Origin: Burkholderiaceae bacterium
GTDB lineage: Bacteria; Pseudomonadota; Gammaproteobacteria; Burkholderiales; Burkholderiaceae_C
NCBI GenBank assembly: GCA_017856435.1
Contig: JAFMFB010000003.1
Coordinates: forward strand, 27,234-91,233
Direction: 5' to 3'
DNA length: 64,000 nt
The notes below the pieces were generated by a model, which ran no database searches, was not told where the DNA came from, and saw nothing but the letters and a program-made list of their open reading frames with translations. Numbering within the stretch: the stretch's first letter is position 1; each line of letters opens with the position of its first letter. Positions 17,825 to 27,928 of the stretch are shown piece by piece. Position numbers and translations under genes: made by a program.

Positions 17825-18496
17825 TCAGGGATTCCAATGGAGGAAATTGCGATAAAGGGCCAAGCCGTGGGCAGCACTTTTTTCCGGGTGAAATTGTGTG
17901 GCGAAAATATTATCCCGTGCAACTGCGGATGTGAAGCGGCCGCCATACTCCGTCTCGCCCACGCTGTGGCGCATATCAGACGGTTGAGCATAAAAACTGT
18001 GCACAAAATAAAACCAGCTGCCGTCGGGCACCTCTCCCCAGACGGGGTGTCGCCCAAGTCCATGATTGACTTGCCAGACCTGATTCCAACCCATCTGCGG
18101 GACTTTATAGCGGCTGCCATCGGGCTGCAACTGGCCAGCCAGATCAAATCGTGTGACTTCACCCGGGATCAGTCCCAACGCAGGGGTGTCGCCCTCGGCA
18201 CTGTGGTCAAGCATCATCTGCATACCGATACAGACCCCAAACAGGGGCTTGCTCAAGGCCGCTTCCATCACAGCCTCTTTCAGACCCGATTCACGCAATT
18301 CACGCATGCAATCTGGCATGGCCCCCTGTCCGGGCAAAACCAGCCTGTCGCAGGCCAACACTTGCTCAGGCTCGGAGGTGATGATCACCTGCCAATCCGT
18401 GCCCCGGGCAGCCGCCTTCACCGCCTGCGAAACCGATCGCAAATTACCCATGCCATAGTCAACCACGGCCAAAGTTTTAGCACCCACCAGTGACAT
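17825..18496 (-). CDS. hisH: Imidazole glycerol phosphate synthase, glutaminase subunit HisH
   Basis: HisH is a class I glutamine amidotransferase that supplies ammonia to HisF. The 223-residue protein shows [21 protein letters not shown] (oxyanion strand), the nucleophile in GVCIGMQMM and the His/Glu pair in [14 protein letters not shown]. The triad is complete. It lies five bases downstream of hisB and 54 upstream of hisA. Confidence 0.97.
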   Translation of the reverse strand: MSLVGAKTLAVVDYGMGNLRSVSQAVKAAARGTDWQVIITSEPEQVLACDRLVLPGQGAMPDCMRELRESGLKEAVMEAALSKPLFGVCIGMQMMLDHSAEGDTPALGLIPGEVTRFDLAGQLQPDGSRYKVPQMGWNQVWQVNHGLGRHPVWGEVPDGSWFYFVHSFYAQPSDMRHSVGETEYGGRFTSAVARDNIFATQFHPEKSAAHGLALYRNFLHWNP

Positions 18497-18501
18497 ATCG
18501 C

Positions 18502-19098
18502 TCAGAGAGAACCTTTGGTCGAGGGGATGGCCGCTGGTGCCCGAGGATCGATTTCTAATGCAGCCCGCAGTGCACGGCCAAAGGCCTTGAACACAGTTTC
18601 GGCCTGATGGTGCGCATTTTCACCGCGCAGGTTGTCGATATGCAGGGTGACGAATGCATGATTGACAAAACCCTGAAAAAACTCAAAGGCCAACTGACTG
18701 TCAAAAGTGCCAATCATGCCGCTCTTGAAAGGCACATGCATGACCAATCCGGGGCGCCCAGAAAAATCGATCACCACCCGCGAGAGCGCCTCATCCAGTG
18801 GCACATAGGCATGGCCATACCGTCGGATGCCCTTTCGCTCACCAACCGCCTTGGTCAAGGCTTGTCCGAACGTTATACCGACGTCCTCCACAGTGTGATG
18901 TCCATCGATGTGCAAATCACCCTGCGCCTGAACCTCCAGGTCAATCAGGCCATGGCGGGCAATCTGATCCAGCATATGGTCAAAAAAGCCAATGCCAGTG
19001 CCCAGCCGAACCTGGCCGGTGCCATCCAGATTGAGTTTGACCGTAATCTTTGTTTCGGCGGTATTGCGGGTAACTTCTGCGGTACGTGGTGTGCTCAT
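18502..19098 (-). CDS. hisB: Imidazoleglycerol-phosphate dehydratase HisB
   Basis: HisB removes water from imidazole glycerol phosphate to give imidazole acetol phosphate. This is the monofunctional form (198 residues) without the histidinol phosphatase domain found in enterobacteria, so a separate phosphatase must exist elsewhere. Metal-site motifs are present: [38 protein letters not shown]-like ([18 protein letters not shown]). The start overlaps the hisC stop (ATGA). Confidence 0.97.
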   Translation of the reverse strand: MSTPRTAEVTRNTAETKITVKLNLDGTGQVRLGTGIGFFDHMLDQIARHGLIDLEVQAQGDLHIDGHHTVEDVGITFGQALTKAVGERKGIRRYGHAYVPLDEALSRVVIDFSGRPGLVMHVPFKSGMIGTFDSQLAFEFFQGFVNHAFVTLHIDNLRGENAHHQAETVFKAFGRALRAALEIDPRAPAAIPSTKGSL

Positions 19099-20192
19099 AG
19101 CGACTCTCTCAGCGCGTCCAGCATGCGCTTATTTTCCTGTTGAGTGCCCACTGTCAGACGCAGGCAGTTGGCCAACAAGGGGTGCAGGCCAGACACATTT
19201 TTGACAAGGACACCGCGCGACTTCATGCCCTCAAAAGTGCGAGCCGCGTCGGGAACTCGTATGAGAATCATGTTGGCTTCACTATTCCAGGCGCGCACCT
19301 TAGGCAGGGCAGCCAGTGCGACCAAAATGGTAGCACGCTGGGCCTTGATCTCAGTGGCCTGGGCCGCAAATATAGCCGCATGCTCCAGGGCAAAGAGGGC
19401 GCACTCATAGTTGAGCACACTGACGTTGTAAGGGGGTCTCACCTTGTCGATCTCTTCGATCAATGCCCGTGGGCCCATCATGTAGCCAACGCGCACACCA
19501 GCCAGGCCAAATTTCGACAGGGTCCGCATCAGCAAGACATTGCCAAAGGCTTGCGGCGCGGCGCGCAATTTTGTCAACCAGCTGCGCGCGGCAAAGGGTT
19601 GATAGGCTTCATCCATAACCACCAGACCGCCTTGCTTGTCCACCTCGGCAATGATGCGTTCAATCACGGCATCGTCCCACAGGTTGGCCGTTGGATTGTT
19701 GGGGTAGGCCAGAAAGGTAATACTGGGCCGGTGTTGTCTGATCGCCGACAACATGGCGGACTCATCCAACTCGAAGTCAGCCGTCAAGGGAACCCCATGA
19801 AATGGCAGGCCCTGCAGCTGGGCACTCATGGCATACATCACAAATCCCGGCACAGGGGCCAGAACCGATGCTCCGGGTACCTTGCAGGCCATGGCCACCA
19901 AGGAAATCAGCTCGTCTGAGCCATTGCCAAGCATCAGCTTATAGCCGGCTGGCATACCGTCCTGCTCGGCCAGGGCATCACGCAAATCGTTCACCCGGGC
20001 ATCCGGATAGCGGTTCAGGTCAAGATGCCCCAAGCGCTGCCCCAGCTTGTCTTGTAGGTCTGGCGGCAACCCGAACGGGTTTTCCATGGCGTCAAGCTTG
20101 ACCAGTCCGGCTGATGGCTGTACGGCATAGGCGTGCATGCTTTGCACATCCTGACGAATCAGTTTTTTCAATTTCTGCGGCAAATCAGTCAT
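19095..20192 (-). CDS. hisC: Histidinol-phosphate aminotransferase HisC
   Basis: HisC is a PLP enzyme that transaminates imidazole acetol phosphate to histidinol phosphate. The 365-residue fold-type I aminotransferase shows [37 protein letters not shown] and the PLP-lysine segment [15 protein letters not shown]. It is 57 bp downstream of hisD and overlaps hisB. The window carries no dedicated histidinol-phosphatase gene. Confidence 0.97.
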   Translation of the reverse strand: MTDLPQKLKKLIRQDVQSMHAYAVQPSAGLVKLDAMENPFGLPPDLQDKLGQRLGHLDLNRYPDARVNDLRDALAEQDGMPAGYKLMLGNGSDELISLVAMACKVPGASVLAPVPGFVMYAMSAQLQGLPFHGVPLTADFELDESAMLSAIRQHRPSITFLAYPNNPTANLWDDAVIERIIAEVDKQGGLVVMDEAYQPFAARSWLTKLRAAPQAFGNVLLMRTLSKFGLAGVRVGYMMGPRALIEEIDKVRPPYNVSVLNYECALFALEHAAIFAAQATEIKAQRATILVALAALPKVRAWNSEANMILIRVPDAARTFEGMKSRGVLVKNVSGLHPLLANCLRLTVGTQQENKRMLDALRESL

Positions 20193-20249
20193 GCCAATAC
20201 CCTGATCGGTCAGTACAACCCGCAGATTGACAAAGCGAGATTTGATAAA

Positions 20250-21581
20250 TCATGACTTGCTAACGTCCTGCAGACGCATCTCGGCGGCGCGGGCGTGGGC
20301 CTGCAAGCCCTCACCGTGCGCCAGGACGGAGGCAATTTTGCCCAGCGTCTGGGCGCCCAGTTCGCTGACTTCGATCAGGCTGCTGCGCTTCTGAAAATCA
20401 TAGACACCCAACGGGGAGGAAAAGCGAGCCGTACCACTGGTGGGCAGCACATGGTTGGGGCCCGCACAATAGTCCCCCAGGGACTCACTGGTCCAGGCAC
20501 CTAGAAAAATGGCGCCGGCATGCCTGAGCAGCGGCTCCCATTGGTGCGGGTTGCCGCTGGAGACTTCCAGGTGCTCCGGGGCGATGCGGTTGGAAATGGC
20601 GCAAGCTTCTTGCATGTCACGCGTCTGGATCAAAGCCCCCCGGTCATTCAAGGACTTGGCAATGATCTCGCGCCTGGGCATGAGCGGTAACAATTGGTCC
20701 ATCTCACGCTGAACTTGATCGAGGTAGGCGCCATCTGGGCAAAGCAGAATGCTTTGCGCCAGTTCATCATGCTCGGCTTGCGAAAACAGATCCATGGCTA
20801 CCCATTGGGCTGGCGTGGTCCCATCGGCCAGCACCAGAATTTCACTGGGGCCTGCAATCATGTCGATGCCCACTCGCCCAAACACCCGCCGCTTGGCGCT
20901 GGCGACATAGGCGTTACCAGGGCCAGTGATCTTGTCCACCGCGGGCACGCTGCCAGTCCCATAGGCCAGCGCCGCCACAGCCTGGGCGCCACCAATGGTG
21001 TAAGCACGCGACACACCTGCAACAAAGGCTGCTGCCAAAACCAGCTGATTTTTTTCCCCTTTGGGCGTGGGTACGACCATGATGATTTCACCCACGCCGG
21101 CGACATGGGCTGGGATCGCATTCATCAGCACGGACGAGGGGTAGGCAGCTTTGCCACCCGGCACATAAATACCAACCCGGTCCAATGGTGTCACCTTCTG
21201 CCCAAGCAAGGTGCCATCGGCATCATGGTAGCTCCAGCTCTCACCACTGGCACGCTTTTGTGCCTCATGGTAGCTACGCACCCGAAGCGCGGCTGCCTGC
21301 AAGGCCTCGCGTTGCGTTACTGGCAGAGCGTCGAAGGCCGCTTTGAGTTCGGCCTGACTCAGCTCCAACTGGCTGACCGTCGTGGCCTGCAAGCCATCAA
21401 AGCGAGCCGTGTAATCAAGGACAGCGGCATCGCCACGCTGGCGGACATCGGCCAGAATGTCTGCGACCCGGCTTTCAATCGCCGCATCGGTCTCGCCAGA
21501 CCAGTGCAGGCGTTGCCGAAAGCGATCCTCGAAATCCTTGTCCAGCGTTGACAGGCGCAAGGGGCGTGCAGACTGGCTCAT
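20250..21581 (-). CDS. hisD: Histidinol dehydrogenase HisD
   Basis: HisD performs the last two oxidations, histidinol to histidine, with NAD+ and a zinc ion. The 443-residue protein shows [15 protein letters not shown], the signature [30 protein letters not shown], and [12 protein letters not shown], with the conserved His pair in RIAPEHLE and GPNHVLPT. Length is typical. The start overlaps the hisG stop as ATGA. Confidence 0.97.
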   Translation of the reverse strand: MSQSARPLRLSTLDKDFEDRFRQRLHWSGETDAAIESRVADILADVRQRGDAAVLDYTARFDGLQATTVSQLELSQAELKAAFDALPVTQREALQAAALRVRSYHEAQKRASGESWSYHDADGTLLGQKVTPLDRVGIYVPGGKAAYPSSVLMNAIPAHVAGVGEIIMVVPTPKGEKNQLVLAAAFVAGVSRAYTIGGAQAVAALAYGTGSVPAVDKITGPGNAYVASAKRRVFGRVGIDMIAGPSEILVLADGTTPAQWVAMDLFSQAEHDELAQSILLCPDGAYLDQVQREMDQLLPLMPRREIIAKSLNDRGALIQTRDMQEACAISNRIAPEHLEVSSGNPHQWEPLLRHAGAIFLGAWTSESLGDYCAGPNHVLPTSGTARFSSPLGVYDFQKRSSLIEVSELGAQTLGKIASVLAHGEGLQAHARAAEMRLQDVSKS

Positions 21582-22219
21582 GCCTGCTCCAAGGCCCCGG
21601 CAAATGCATCAATGATCCGTCGCAAAGGAACTTGCTTGAGCTTGAGAGAGGCCTGATTGACCACGAGTCGGGACGAGATGTCCATGATGTGCTCAACCTC
21701 AACCAAATGATTGGCTTTGAGTGTGTTGCCTGTTGAAACCAAATCCACAATGGCATCCGCCAGCCCGGTCAGAGGAGCCAGTTCCATGCTGCCGTAGAGT
21801 TTGATCAGATCAACATGAACACCCTTGGTGGCAAAAAATTCTCTGGCAATGCCCACATACTTGGTGGCCACACTCAGTCGTGAGCCCTGGCGCACAGCAG
21901 CCGCATAGTCAAAACCCTCGCGCACTGCGACGCTGATCCTGCACTTGGCAATTTGCAGATCTAGCGGCTGATACAGGCCATCGCCACCATGTTCAAGCAA
22001 GGTATCCAGCCCGGTGATGCCCAGATCGGCACCCCCATACTGCACATAGGTCGGCACATCAGTGGCGCGAACCAGCACCACCCTCACATCAGGCTGGTTG
22101 GTGGCGAGAATGAGTTTTCGGGTTTTCTCCGGATCGTCGAGCACTTGAATGCCAGCCGCCTTCAGCAGTGGCAAGGTTTCCTCAAAGATTCGTCCTTTGG
22201 ACAGGGCAAGGGTGATCAT
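21578..22219 (-). CDS. hisG: ATP phosphoribosyltransferase catalytic subunit HisG (short form)
   Basis: HisG commits ATP and PRPP to histidine synthesis. At 213 residues this is the short form that lacks the C-terminal regulatory domain and needs the HisZ subunit, which is not in this window. Motifs seen are [29 protein letters not shown] and the PRPP loop region [16 protein letters not shown]. It opens the his cluster about 105 bp after murA; that gap holds no obvious attenuator with a run of His codons. Confidence 0.96.
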   Translation of the reverse strand: MITLALSKGRIFEETLPLLKAAGIQVLDDPEKTRKLILATNQPDVRVVLVRATDVPTYVQYGGADLGITGLDTLLEHGGDGLYQPLDLQIAKCRISVAVREGFDYAAAVRQGSRLSVATKYVGIAREFFATKGVHVDLIKLYGSMELAPLTGLADAIVDLVSTGNTLKANHLVEVEHIMDISSRLVVNQASLKLKQVPLRRIIDAFAGALEQA

Positions 22220-22324
22220 CAGCGAGATTTTCTCATGGGCAGCAAATCAAACCGAAATGGATCGGATCGGATGAAGGGAAAACACTGAAAACATGCCGGC
22301 AAGCAAATGCTTCGGGTTAGGAGC

Positions 22325-23590
22325 TTATTTCACGCGCTCGATCGCTGCTCCCAGTTTGGCCAGCTTGGCTTCCATCCGGTCATAACCGCGGTCGAGGTGA
22401 TAAATACGGTCCACCTGCGTCTCGCCATCGGCAACCAGGCCGGCGATCACCAGGCTGGCGGATGCCCGCAGATCGGTGGCCATTACGGTTGCCCCCGACA
22501 GCTGAGGCACACCTTCCACCACGGCCATATTGCCTTCAATCTGAATTTTGGCGCCAAGACGAACCAGCTCGTTGACATGCATGAAACGGTTCTCAAAAAT
22601 AGTCTCGGAGATCTTGGCCGTACCTTGAGCGATGCAATTGATCGCCATGAATTGAGCCTGCATGTCCGTTGGGAAGCCCGGGTATTCTGTGGTTCGAAAA
22701 CTCTGGGCCAGTAGTTGGCCATTGGACTGGATACGAATACCGTCATCCCTGGCAGTAACATTCGCGCCAGCCGCAACCAGTTTTTCGATGACCGCGTCGA
22801 GATGGTCAGCGCGCCCATGCCGCAAAAACACATCCCCCCCAGTCGCAGCGACCGCGCAAAGAAAGGTGCCCGTTTCAATGCGGTCGGCTACGACCTGATG
22901 GGTGCAGCCCTTCAGAGCAGGCACGCCCTGGATGTGAATACGACTGGTGCCATGACCCTCGATCCGCGCCCCCATGCTGATGAGCATTTCGGCCAGGTCA
23001 GGAATCTCCGGTTCCTGGGCTGCATTTTCCAGAACGGTTTCACCCTCAGCCAGGCAAGCTGCCATCAGGAGGTTTTCAGTGCCTGTGACGGTCACCATGT
23101 CAGTGGTAATTCGGGCTCCCTTCAGCCGGGTTCTTGCGGGGGGCAGGGAGGCAAGCATGTACCCATGCTCGACTGAAATTTGGGCGCCCATGGCCTGCAA
23201 ACCCTTGATGTGCTGATCCACCGGACGCGAACCGATTGCACACCCTCCGGGTAGGGAGACCCGGGCCCGGCCGAACCGCGCCAAGAGGGGGCCGAGCGCC
23301 AGAACCGAGGCCCGCATGGTCTTGACCAACTCATAGGGCGCCTCGGGCTTGTCCAGTTGGGCGGCATTCAGACGCACTGTGCCATCCTGGCCCTGCTCAA
23401 CGCTGACCCCCATATTTCGAATCAACTTGAGCATGGTGGCCACATCCTGCAGTCGCGGCACATTCTGCAGTGTGACCTCCTGGGAACTGAGCAAGGCAGC
23501 ACACAACTCAGGCAATGCGGCATTCTTGGCGCCGGAAATTTGCACCTCGCCGTGCAACTCAACCCCACCCCGAATGCGTAATTTATCCAT
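22325..23590 (-). CDS. murA: UDP-N-acetylglucosamine 1-carboxyvinyltransferase MurA
   Basis: MurA adds enolpyruvate to UDP-GlcNAc, the first committed step of peptidoglycan synthesis in the cytoplasm. The protein shows [16 protein letters not shown], the active-site loop [13 protein letters not shown] with the fosfomycin-sensitive Cys, and [14 protein letters not shown] prefer the ATG at 23590 (MDKLRIRGG) over the in-frame GTG two codons earlier. It lies directly after ibaG, the same pairing as in E. coli. Confidence 0.97.
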   Translation of the reverse strand: MDKLRIRGGVELHGEVQISGAKNAALPELCAALLSSQEVTLQNVPRLQDVATMLKLIRNMGVSVEQGQDGTVRLNAAQLDKPEAPYELVKTMRASVLALGPLLARFGRARVSLPGGCAIGSRPVDQHIKGLQAMGAQISVEHGYMLASLPPARTRLKGARITTDMVTVTGTENLLMAACLAEGETVLENAAQEPEIPDLAEMLISMGARIEGHGTSRIHIQGVPALKGCTHQVVADRIETGTFLCAVAATGGDVFLRHGRADHLDAVIEKLVAAGANVTARDDGIRIQSNGQLLAQSFRTTEYPGFPTDMQAQFMAINCIAQGTAKISETIFENRFMHVNELVRLGAKIQIEGNMAVVEGVPQLSGATVMATDLRASASLVIAGLVADGETQVDRIYHLDRGYDRMEAKLAKLGAAIERVK

Positions 23591-23596
23591 GGCCAC

Positions 23597-23836
23597 TCAC
23601 TGCAATTCGGCCCACTCGGCGGGGGTGTAGGTTTTCATGGACAAGGCATGCACCTCGTCGGTCTGCATCCTGCCCCCCAGCGTGGCATAGACGAGTTGGT
23701 GACGCTGGATGGCCCGCTTACCCAAAAACTCGGCAGAGACGATCGTCGCATACCAATGACGGCCGTCGCCGGTGAGTTCAACCTGCTCACAATTCAGACC
23801 GGAGGTGATCAGGGACTTGAGTTCGTCTGCAGTCAT
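23597..23836 (-). CDS. ibaG: BolA-family protein IbaG
   Basis: IbaG is a small BolA-type protein that partners with monothiol glutaredoxins and affects iron-sulfur handling and acid tolerance. The 79-residue product (MTADELKSLITSGL...) has the BolA fold pattern with VELTGDGRHWYATIVS, FLGKRAIQRHQLVY and the C-terminal VHALSMKTYTPAEW, typical of IbaG rather than BolA. The track ORF start at 23941 is far upstream; the ATG at 23836 is the family start. It sits between an ABC exporter gene and murA. Confidence 0.9.
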   Translation of the reverse strand: MTADELKSLITSGLNCEQVELTGDGRHWYATIVSAEFLGKRAIQRHQLVYATLGGRMQTDEVHALSMKTYTPAEWAELQ

Positions 23837-23847
23837 GCTATTTGTTC

Positions 23848-24603
23848 TTACCCTCTGATCTTGTAACCAATGCGAAGCAGATGAACGGCCAGTCCCGCCA
23901 CCGCCAGCAACGCGCTGCCCACGATGAAAAGGCTCAGCCATGGTGATGTATCACTGACGCCGAAGAAGCCATAGCGGAACCCGTCGATCATGTAGAAGAA
24001 AGGGTTGAGATGACTGATCTGCTGCCAAAACGTTGGCAGGGAATGGATTGAATAAAACACACCGCTCAAAAATGTCATAGGCATGATGATGAAGTTCTGA
24101 AAAGCGGCGAGCTGATCGAATTTCTCCGCCCACAAGCCAGCGATCAGCCCAAGGGTGCCTAGCAAGGCGGCCCCCATCAGGGCAAACACGAGAACCCACA
24201 AGGGGGCGGCAAAATGGGGTTCCACAAAAAAGACCGTTGCCAGGTAGACGCCCCCTCCTACCAAAAGTCCACGCATCAGCGAGGAGCCCACATAAGCAAA
24301 AAACCAGGCCCAATGGGACAGCGGCGTCAGAAGCAAAAACACCAGATTACCCATGATTTTGCTCTGAATCATGGAAGAGGAACTGTTGGCAAATGCATTC
24401 TGCAGCACGCTCATCATGACCAGACCAGGGATCAGAAAAGCGGTATAGCTGATGCGGTCATACACCTTGACATGATCTTCCAGTACATGACCAAAAATCA
24501 GCAGGTAAAGAATTGCTGTCAGGACTGGGGCGGCGATGGTTTGAAAGCTAACCTTCCAAAAGCGCAGCACCTCCTTGTAGAGCAGGGTTTTCCAGCCGGT
24601 CAT
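23848..24603 (-). CDS. ABC-2 type transporter permease (YadH-like)
   Basis: Inner-membrane permease of an ABC-2 exporter. The 251-residue protein has about six hydrophobic segments and the ABC-2 signature region LIAGLWAEKFDQLAAFQNFIIMP (in pieces) followed by FLSGVFYSIHSLP and NPFFYMIDGFRYGFFG. These features match YadH/DrrB-like permeases. The start at 24603 (MTGWKTLLYKEVLRFW) overlaps the ATPase stop as ATGA, so the two are made together. Substrate is unknown; the position between mlaB and ibaG suggests an envelope component. Confidence 0.88.
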   Translation of the reverse strand: MTGWKTLLYKEVLRFWKVSFQTIAAPVLTAILYLLIFGHVLEDHVKVYDRISYTAFLIPGLVMMSVLQNAFANSSSSMIQSKIMGNLVFLLLTPLSHWAWFFAYVGSSLMRGLLVGGGVYLATVFFVEPHFAAPLWVLVFALMGAALLGTLGLIAGLWAEKFDQLAAFQNFIIMPMTFLSGVFYSIHSLPTFWQQISHLNPFFYMIDGFRYGFFGVSDTSPWLSLFIVGSALLAVAGLAVHLLRIGYKIRG

Positions 24604-25568
24604 TGAGCTGACTCCCGCCAACTATTTCCCGCCTGTGAAGAGGATGTCTTGCCGGCCATGACCTCTAGAAATACGTCTTCCAGATCAGCTTTGGTGATTT
24701 CAACATCTTCAACCTGGAGACCGGCTTCACGCACAGCCGAAAGGTAGCCTTCGATCTCGCGGGCGTCATGCGCTGAAAACTGGGCAATACGACCCGTGAC
24801 CCGAGCCCGTGAAGCCAGATCTGCCGGCAATTCGCCGTCAAGTTTGAGTCGCAACACATGGCTTGAGGCGGCCTTGAGCAAATCGCTGGTTCGCTCCAGC
24901 GCAACCACGCGCCCGGCCTTGAGCATGGCAACGCGCCCACACAGGGCTTCAGCTTCTTCCAGGTAGTGAGTGGTCAGCAATACGGTATGACCCGACTTGT
25001 TGAGACGCGCGATAAATTGCCACAGCGTCTGCCGTAACTCGACATCCACCCCTGCTGTAGGTTCATCCAGCACAATGACCGGCGGTTTGTGTACCAGTGC
25101 TTGTGCCACCAGAACCCGCCGCTTCATGCCGCCGGAAAGTTGGCGCATATTGGCATCGGCTTTGTCTGCCAGGCCCAAGCTGTGCAGGAGCTCATCTATC
25201 CAGGCGTCATTGCCCTTGCAGCCGAAGTAGCCCGACTGGATTCGCAGGGCCTCTCGAACATTGAAAAATGGATCAAACACCAGCTCCTGAGGCACGACTC
25301 CCAGAAGTTGCCGGGCCCTGGCGTAGTCAGCCTGGACATCATGACCGTGTACGCTGACTTTACCGGCACTGGCCCGCAAGAGTCCGGCCAGAATGCTGAT
25401 CAGGGTGGTCTTGCCAGCGCCGTTGGGCCCCAGCAGACCAAAAAACTCTCCTTGCTCAATGGTCAGATTGACATCGTCCAAAGCCTTGAGCACGGTGCCT
25501 GTCCCGGCTAAACCTCGGCGTGAAGAGTAGGTTTTTGAAACAGAACTGAAAGTAATGGCAGCAGGCAT
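24600..25568 (-). CDS. ABC transporter ATP-binding protein (YadG-like)
   Basis: ATPase of the ABC-2 exporter. The 322-residue protein has Walker A GPNGAGKTTL, Q-loop VVPQELVFDP, signature RQLSGGMKRRVLVAQAL, Walker B VIVLDEPTAGVD and H-loop LLTTHYLEEAE. A C-terminal extension of about 90 residues (KLDGELPADLASRARVTG...) is typical of DrrA/YadG-like ATPases. It is coupled to the permease by ATGA and lies 38 bp after mlaB, continuing the mla transcription unit. Confidence 0.92.
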   Translation of the reverse strand: MPAAITFSSVSKTYSSRRGLAGTGTVLKALDDVNLTIEQGEFFGLLGPNGAGKTTLISILAGLLRASAGKVSVHGHDVQADYARARQLLGVVPQELVFDPFFNVREALRIQSGYFGCKGNDAWIDELLHSLGLADKADANMRQLSGGMKRRVLVAQALVHKPPVIVLDEPTAGVDVELRQTLWQFIARLNKSGHTVLLTTHYLEEAEALCGRVAMLKAGRVVALERTSDLLKAASSHVLRLKLDGELPADLASRARVTGRIAQFSAHDAREIEGYLSAVREAGLQVEDVEITKADLEDVFLEVMAGKTSSSQAGNSWRESAQ

Positions 25569-25606
25569 GAGAGCCGTGATTTTAACGGTCGGCTAAGCGA
25601 GTCTGG

Positions 25607-25876
25607 TCAGGCTGGCGGCAAGAGGTCGGCAACCCCGTAGAGCACTGCCAGATCAGCCAGTTGACCACGCAGACCATGGAGCCGCAAAGACTTGCCCTGC
25701 CGCTCACAGGTTCGACGAAACTCGAGCAGGACTGACAAGGCGGAGGAGTCGAATCGTTGCAGGGATGAAGCATCCAGTTCCACCTGCGAGTCAGTTTGCT
25801 CGCCCAGAGATTGCTGCAACTTTTGCAGGCAGGCTCGGGCTTGCCGATGGGTCAGTTCCGCAGGAAGCTCCAACAT
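25607..25876 (-). CDS. mlaB: MlaB, STAS-domain subunit of the phospholipid ABC transporter
   Basis: MlaB is a small cytoplasmic STAS protein that stabilises and activates the MlaFE ABC transporter. The 89-residue protein shows the STAS pattern, with VELDASSLQRFDSSALSVLLEF carrying the conserved DSSAL switch region. Sequence is short and variable, so the assignment leans on context: it follows mlaC by three bases at the end of mlaFEDAC. Confidence 0.88.
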   Translation of the reverse strand: MLELPAELTHRQARACLQKLQQSLGEQTDSQVELDASSLQRFDSSALSVLLEFRRTCERQGKSLRLHGLRGQLADLAVLYGVADLLPPA

Positions 25877-25879
25877 GAC

Positions 25880-26518
25880 TCAGGTTTTCTTGGCGTTGGC
25901 CTTGTTGCGCTCAACCAGACTGGCGATCAGCCCATCTATACCCTTGACTGAAATTTCCTGGGCAAACTGGCTGCGGTAGGTTTCGACCAGCCAGACTCCC
26001 AGCACATTAAGGTTGTAGATCATCCAACCCGTCCCTTGGCCTGGTGTTTTCTCCAGACGATATTCCAGCTGTACCGGATCACCCCGGCCCTTGATTTCGC
26101 TGCGCACCAGGACCTCGCGGTCGGTCGCAGCAGCTCTCAGGGGCTTGATCGCCACACTCAATTCGCTGACCTGGTTGATGGCGCCTGCGTAAGTTCGCAC
26201 CAGAAGGGTTTTGAATTCTTCCTGCAGACGCCGTCGCTGCTCGGGGCTTGCCTGTCGCCAACCCGGGCCAACGGCTGAAGCCGTCATACGCTGGAAATTG
26301 ACATTGGGCATGATTTTCGAATCAACCAATGCAATGATTCTGGTGAGGTCACCATTTTGCAGCGCCGGATCAGCACGGATAGCTTGCAGCACCTCGTTGG
26401 ACAGGCGCAGGACCATCGCGTCAGGTGCCTCGTCGGCAGCCTGGGCATTGCCCAGGGCCAAACAAGCCAGGCTGCCCATCAGCAATGACAAAAGCTGGTT
26501 TACTAATCGACGCAACAC
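25880..26518 (-). CDS. mlaC: MlaC, periplasmic phospholipid carrier
   Basis: MlaC ferries phospholipids across the periplasm between MlaA and the MlaFEDB complex. The product has a signal peptide (MLRRLVNQLLSLLMGSLACL..., cleavage likely after NAQA) and the MlaC core with MTASAVGPGWRQASPEQRRRLQEEF and WMIYNLNVLGVWLVETYR. The GTG at 26518 is preferred over the track start because GGAG lies eight bases before it and it places the signal peptide at the N-terminus. 212 residues. Confidence 0.93.
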   Translation of the reverse strand: MLRRLVNQLLSLLMGSLACLALGNAQAADEAPDAMVLRLSNEVLQAIRADPALQNGDLTRIIALVDSKIMPNVNFQRMTASAVGPGWRQASPEQRRRLQEEFKTLLVRTYAGAINQVSELSVAIKPLRAAATDREVLVRSEIKGRGDPVQLEYRLEKTPGQGTGWMIYNLNVLGVWLVETYRSQFAQEISVKGIDGLIASLVERNKANAKKT

Positions 26519-26601
26519 GCTCGTAACTCCAGAAGTGATTTCAAGCCAGGTAACGCCTGACTCGCATAAAAAGTGCACCGGATGCGCCCGTATTATCGGG
26601 C

Positions 26602-27384
26602 TTACTTACCTTCAGTGCCAAAGCTCTCAGGTTGAGGCTCTTCTGGCGGGTTGCCATCAAATACCTGGTTTCTGCGACGTTGCAGGTAGGCGTCCCGCAC
26701 AAATGTGTATTTATCCAGCGCCGCCTCCTCCATCAACTGGCCCAGGCTCAACAATTTGGCCCGTTTATCTACCAGCCTCAGAGCCGATAAGGAATTGCGT
26801 AGGGCGATATCGTCTTGTTGAACCACAAGATCGCCACGCCACTCAACCGGCAAGGCCACGGTATCGCGCAGGGTGGAGGGACCCAGGAGGGGCAGAACGA
26901 CGTAGGGGCCAGTACCGACCCCCCAATAGCCCAGCGTTTGGCCAAAATCTTCGCTATAGCGTTCAATCCCCATCTCGGTAGCCACATCCAATATTCCGGC
27001 CAGCCCGATGGTGGTATTGACAGCCACCCGCATGAAGCTGCTTGCCGTCCCCTCGCCCTTGAGTTGCAACAGGTTGTTGACCACTGACCAGGCATCTTCA
27101 AGATTGCCAAAAAAATTGCCGACCCCCCGCCGCACCAGATTGGGGACCAGGTTGCGATAGGTGGTGGCAACGGGCTTGAGAACCGACTTGTCAAGCGCGT
27201 CGTTGAAGTCAAACATGGTGCGGTTGAAAGGCTCCAGCGGGTCCACCGGATTGGCGTGGGGGCCACTGGCACACCCACCCAGGACCAAGGCCAGTGTTAC
27301 AGCCAGCATGCCCAGGCCGACCCGCCTGGCAAGGCTGGCCACCCATGCTGAGAAGAGTCCTGGTAAGCGGGCCGATCCAGACAT
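26602..27384 (-). CDS. mlaA: MlaA (VacJ) outer-membrane lipoprotein
   Basis: MlaA removes mislocalised phospholipids from the outer leaflet of the outer membrane and hands them to MlaC. The 260-residue protein has a lipoprotein signal with lipobox LGGC, then the family's DPLEPFNRTMFDFND, VGNFFGNLEDAWSVVNNLLQ, EDFGQTLGYWGVGTGPYVVLPLLGPSTLRD motifs (in pieces). Its ATG shares one base with the mlaD stop (TAATG). In E. coli mlaA is elsewhere on the chromosome; here it is inside the operon. Confidence 0.95.
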   Translation of the reverse strand: MSGSARLPGLFSAWVASLARRVGLGMLAVTLALVLGGCASGPHANPVDPLEPFNRTMFDFNDALDKSVLKPVATTYRNLVPNLVRRGVGNFFGNLEDAWSVVNNLLQLKGEGTASSFMRVAVNTTIGLAGILDVATEMGIERYSEDFGQTLGYWGVGTGPYVVLPLLGPSTLRDTVALPVEWRGDLVVQQDDIALRNSLSALRLVDKRAKLLSLGQLMEEAALDKYTFVRDAYLQRRRNQVFDGNPPEEPQPESFGTEGK

Positions 27385-27863
27385 TATTTGTTGGCCCCTC
27401 CCGAACCACCCTCGGCGGCCTTGCTGTAGAGAAACTGCCCGATCAAATTCTCCAGCACGACGGCGGATTGGGTCGCCGTGACCACATCCCCATCGACCAG
27501 GTTTTTGTCGTCGGCACCGGCCTCGATCCCGACGTACTGGTCTCCCAGCAAGCCGCTGGTCAGTATCTTGAGCGAGCTGTCCTTGGGAAAACTGTAGCGC
27601 TTCTCCAGCGCCAGCAATACTCTGGCCTGAAAGGTCTTGTCATCAAAGGTAATCGATTCAACCCGCCCGACCACCACACCGCCGCTGCGAACCGCTGATT
27701 TGGGCTTGAGGCCGCCAATATTTACGAATTTGGCCTCAACCTGGTAAGTGGGCTGAAAACTCAGGTTGAGAAGATTGGCTGCCTGCAGCGCCAGAAAAAG
27801 AATGGCGGCAGCACCGACCAGCACAAACAGACCGACCCAAAGATCATTTTTAGAGCGTTGCAT
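27384..27863 (-). CDS. mlaD: MlaD, MCE-domain substrate-binding subunit
   Basis: MlaD forms a hexameric ring on the periplasmic side of MlaFE and binds phospholipid. The 159-residue protein has one N-terminal transmembrane helix (DLWVGLFVLVGAAAILFLALQ) and an MCE domain with FVNIGGLKPKSAVRSGGVVVGRVESI and SGLLGDQYVGIEAG. Length is that of the short proteobacterial MlaD. It follows mlaE after a 65-bp gap that contains no visible hairpin. Confidence 0.95.
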   Translation of the reverse strand: MQRSKNDLWVGLFVLVGAAAILFLALQAANLLNLSFQPTYQVEAKFVNIGGLKPKSAVRSGGVVVGRVESITFDDKTFQARVLLALEKRYSFPKDSSLKILTSGLLGDQYVGIEAGADDKNLVDGDVVTATQSAVVLENLIGQFLYSKAAEGGSGGANK

Positions 27864-27928
27864 GTTTTTCCCTATTGAGTTCTCAGGCGGTGTTATCTAG
27901 CGAAACTATTGTTTTACAGCGATCAATA

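Noticed and set aside
17699-18493. 264-residue plus-strand ORF
   Set aside because: Antisense to hisH and the hisH-hisA gap; no ribosome-binding site or domain.
20694-21551. 285-residue plus-strand ORF
   Set aside because: Shadow of hisD on the opposite strand.
22220-22324. Histidine attenuator before hisG
   Set aside because: No short ORF with a run of histidine codons and no terminator/antiterminator pair is visible.
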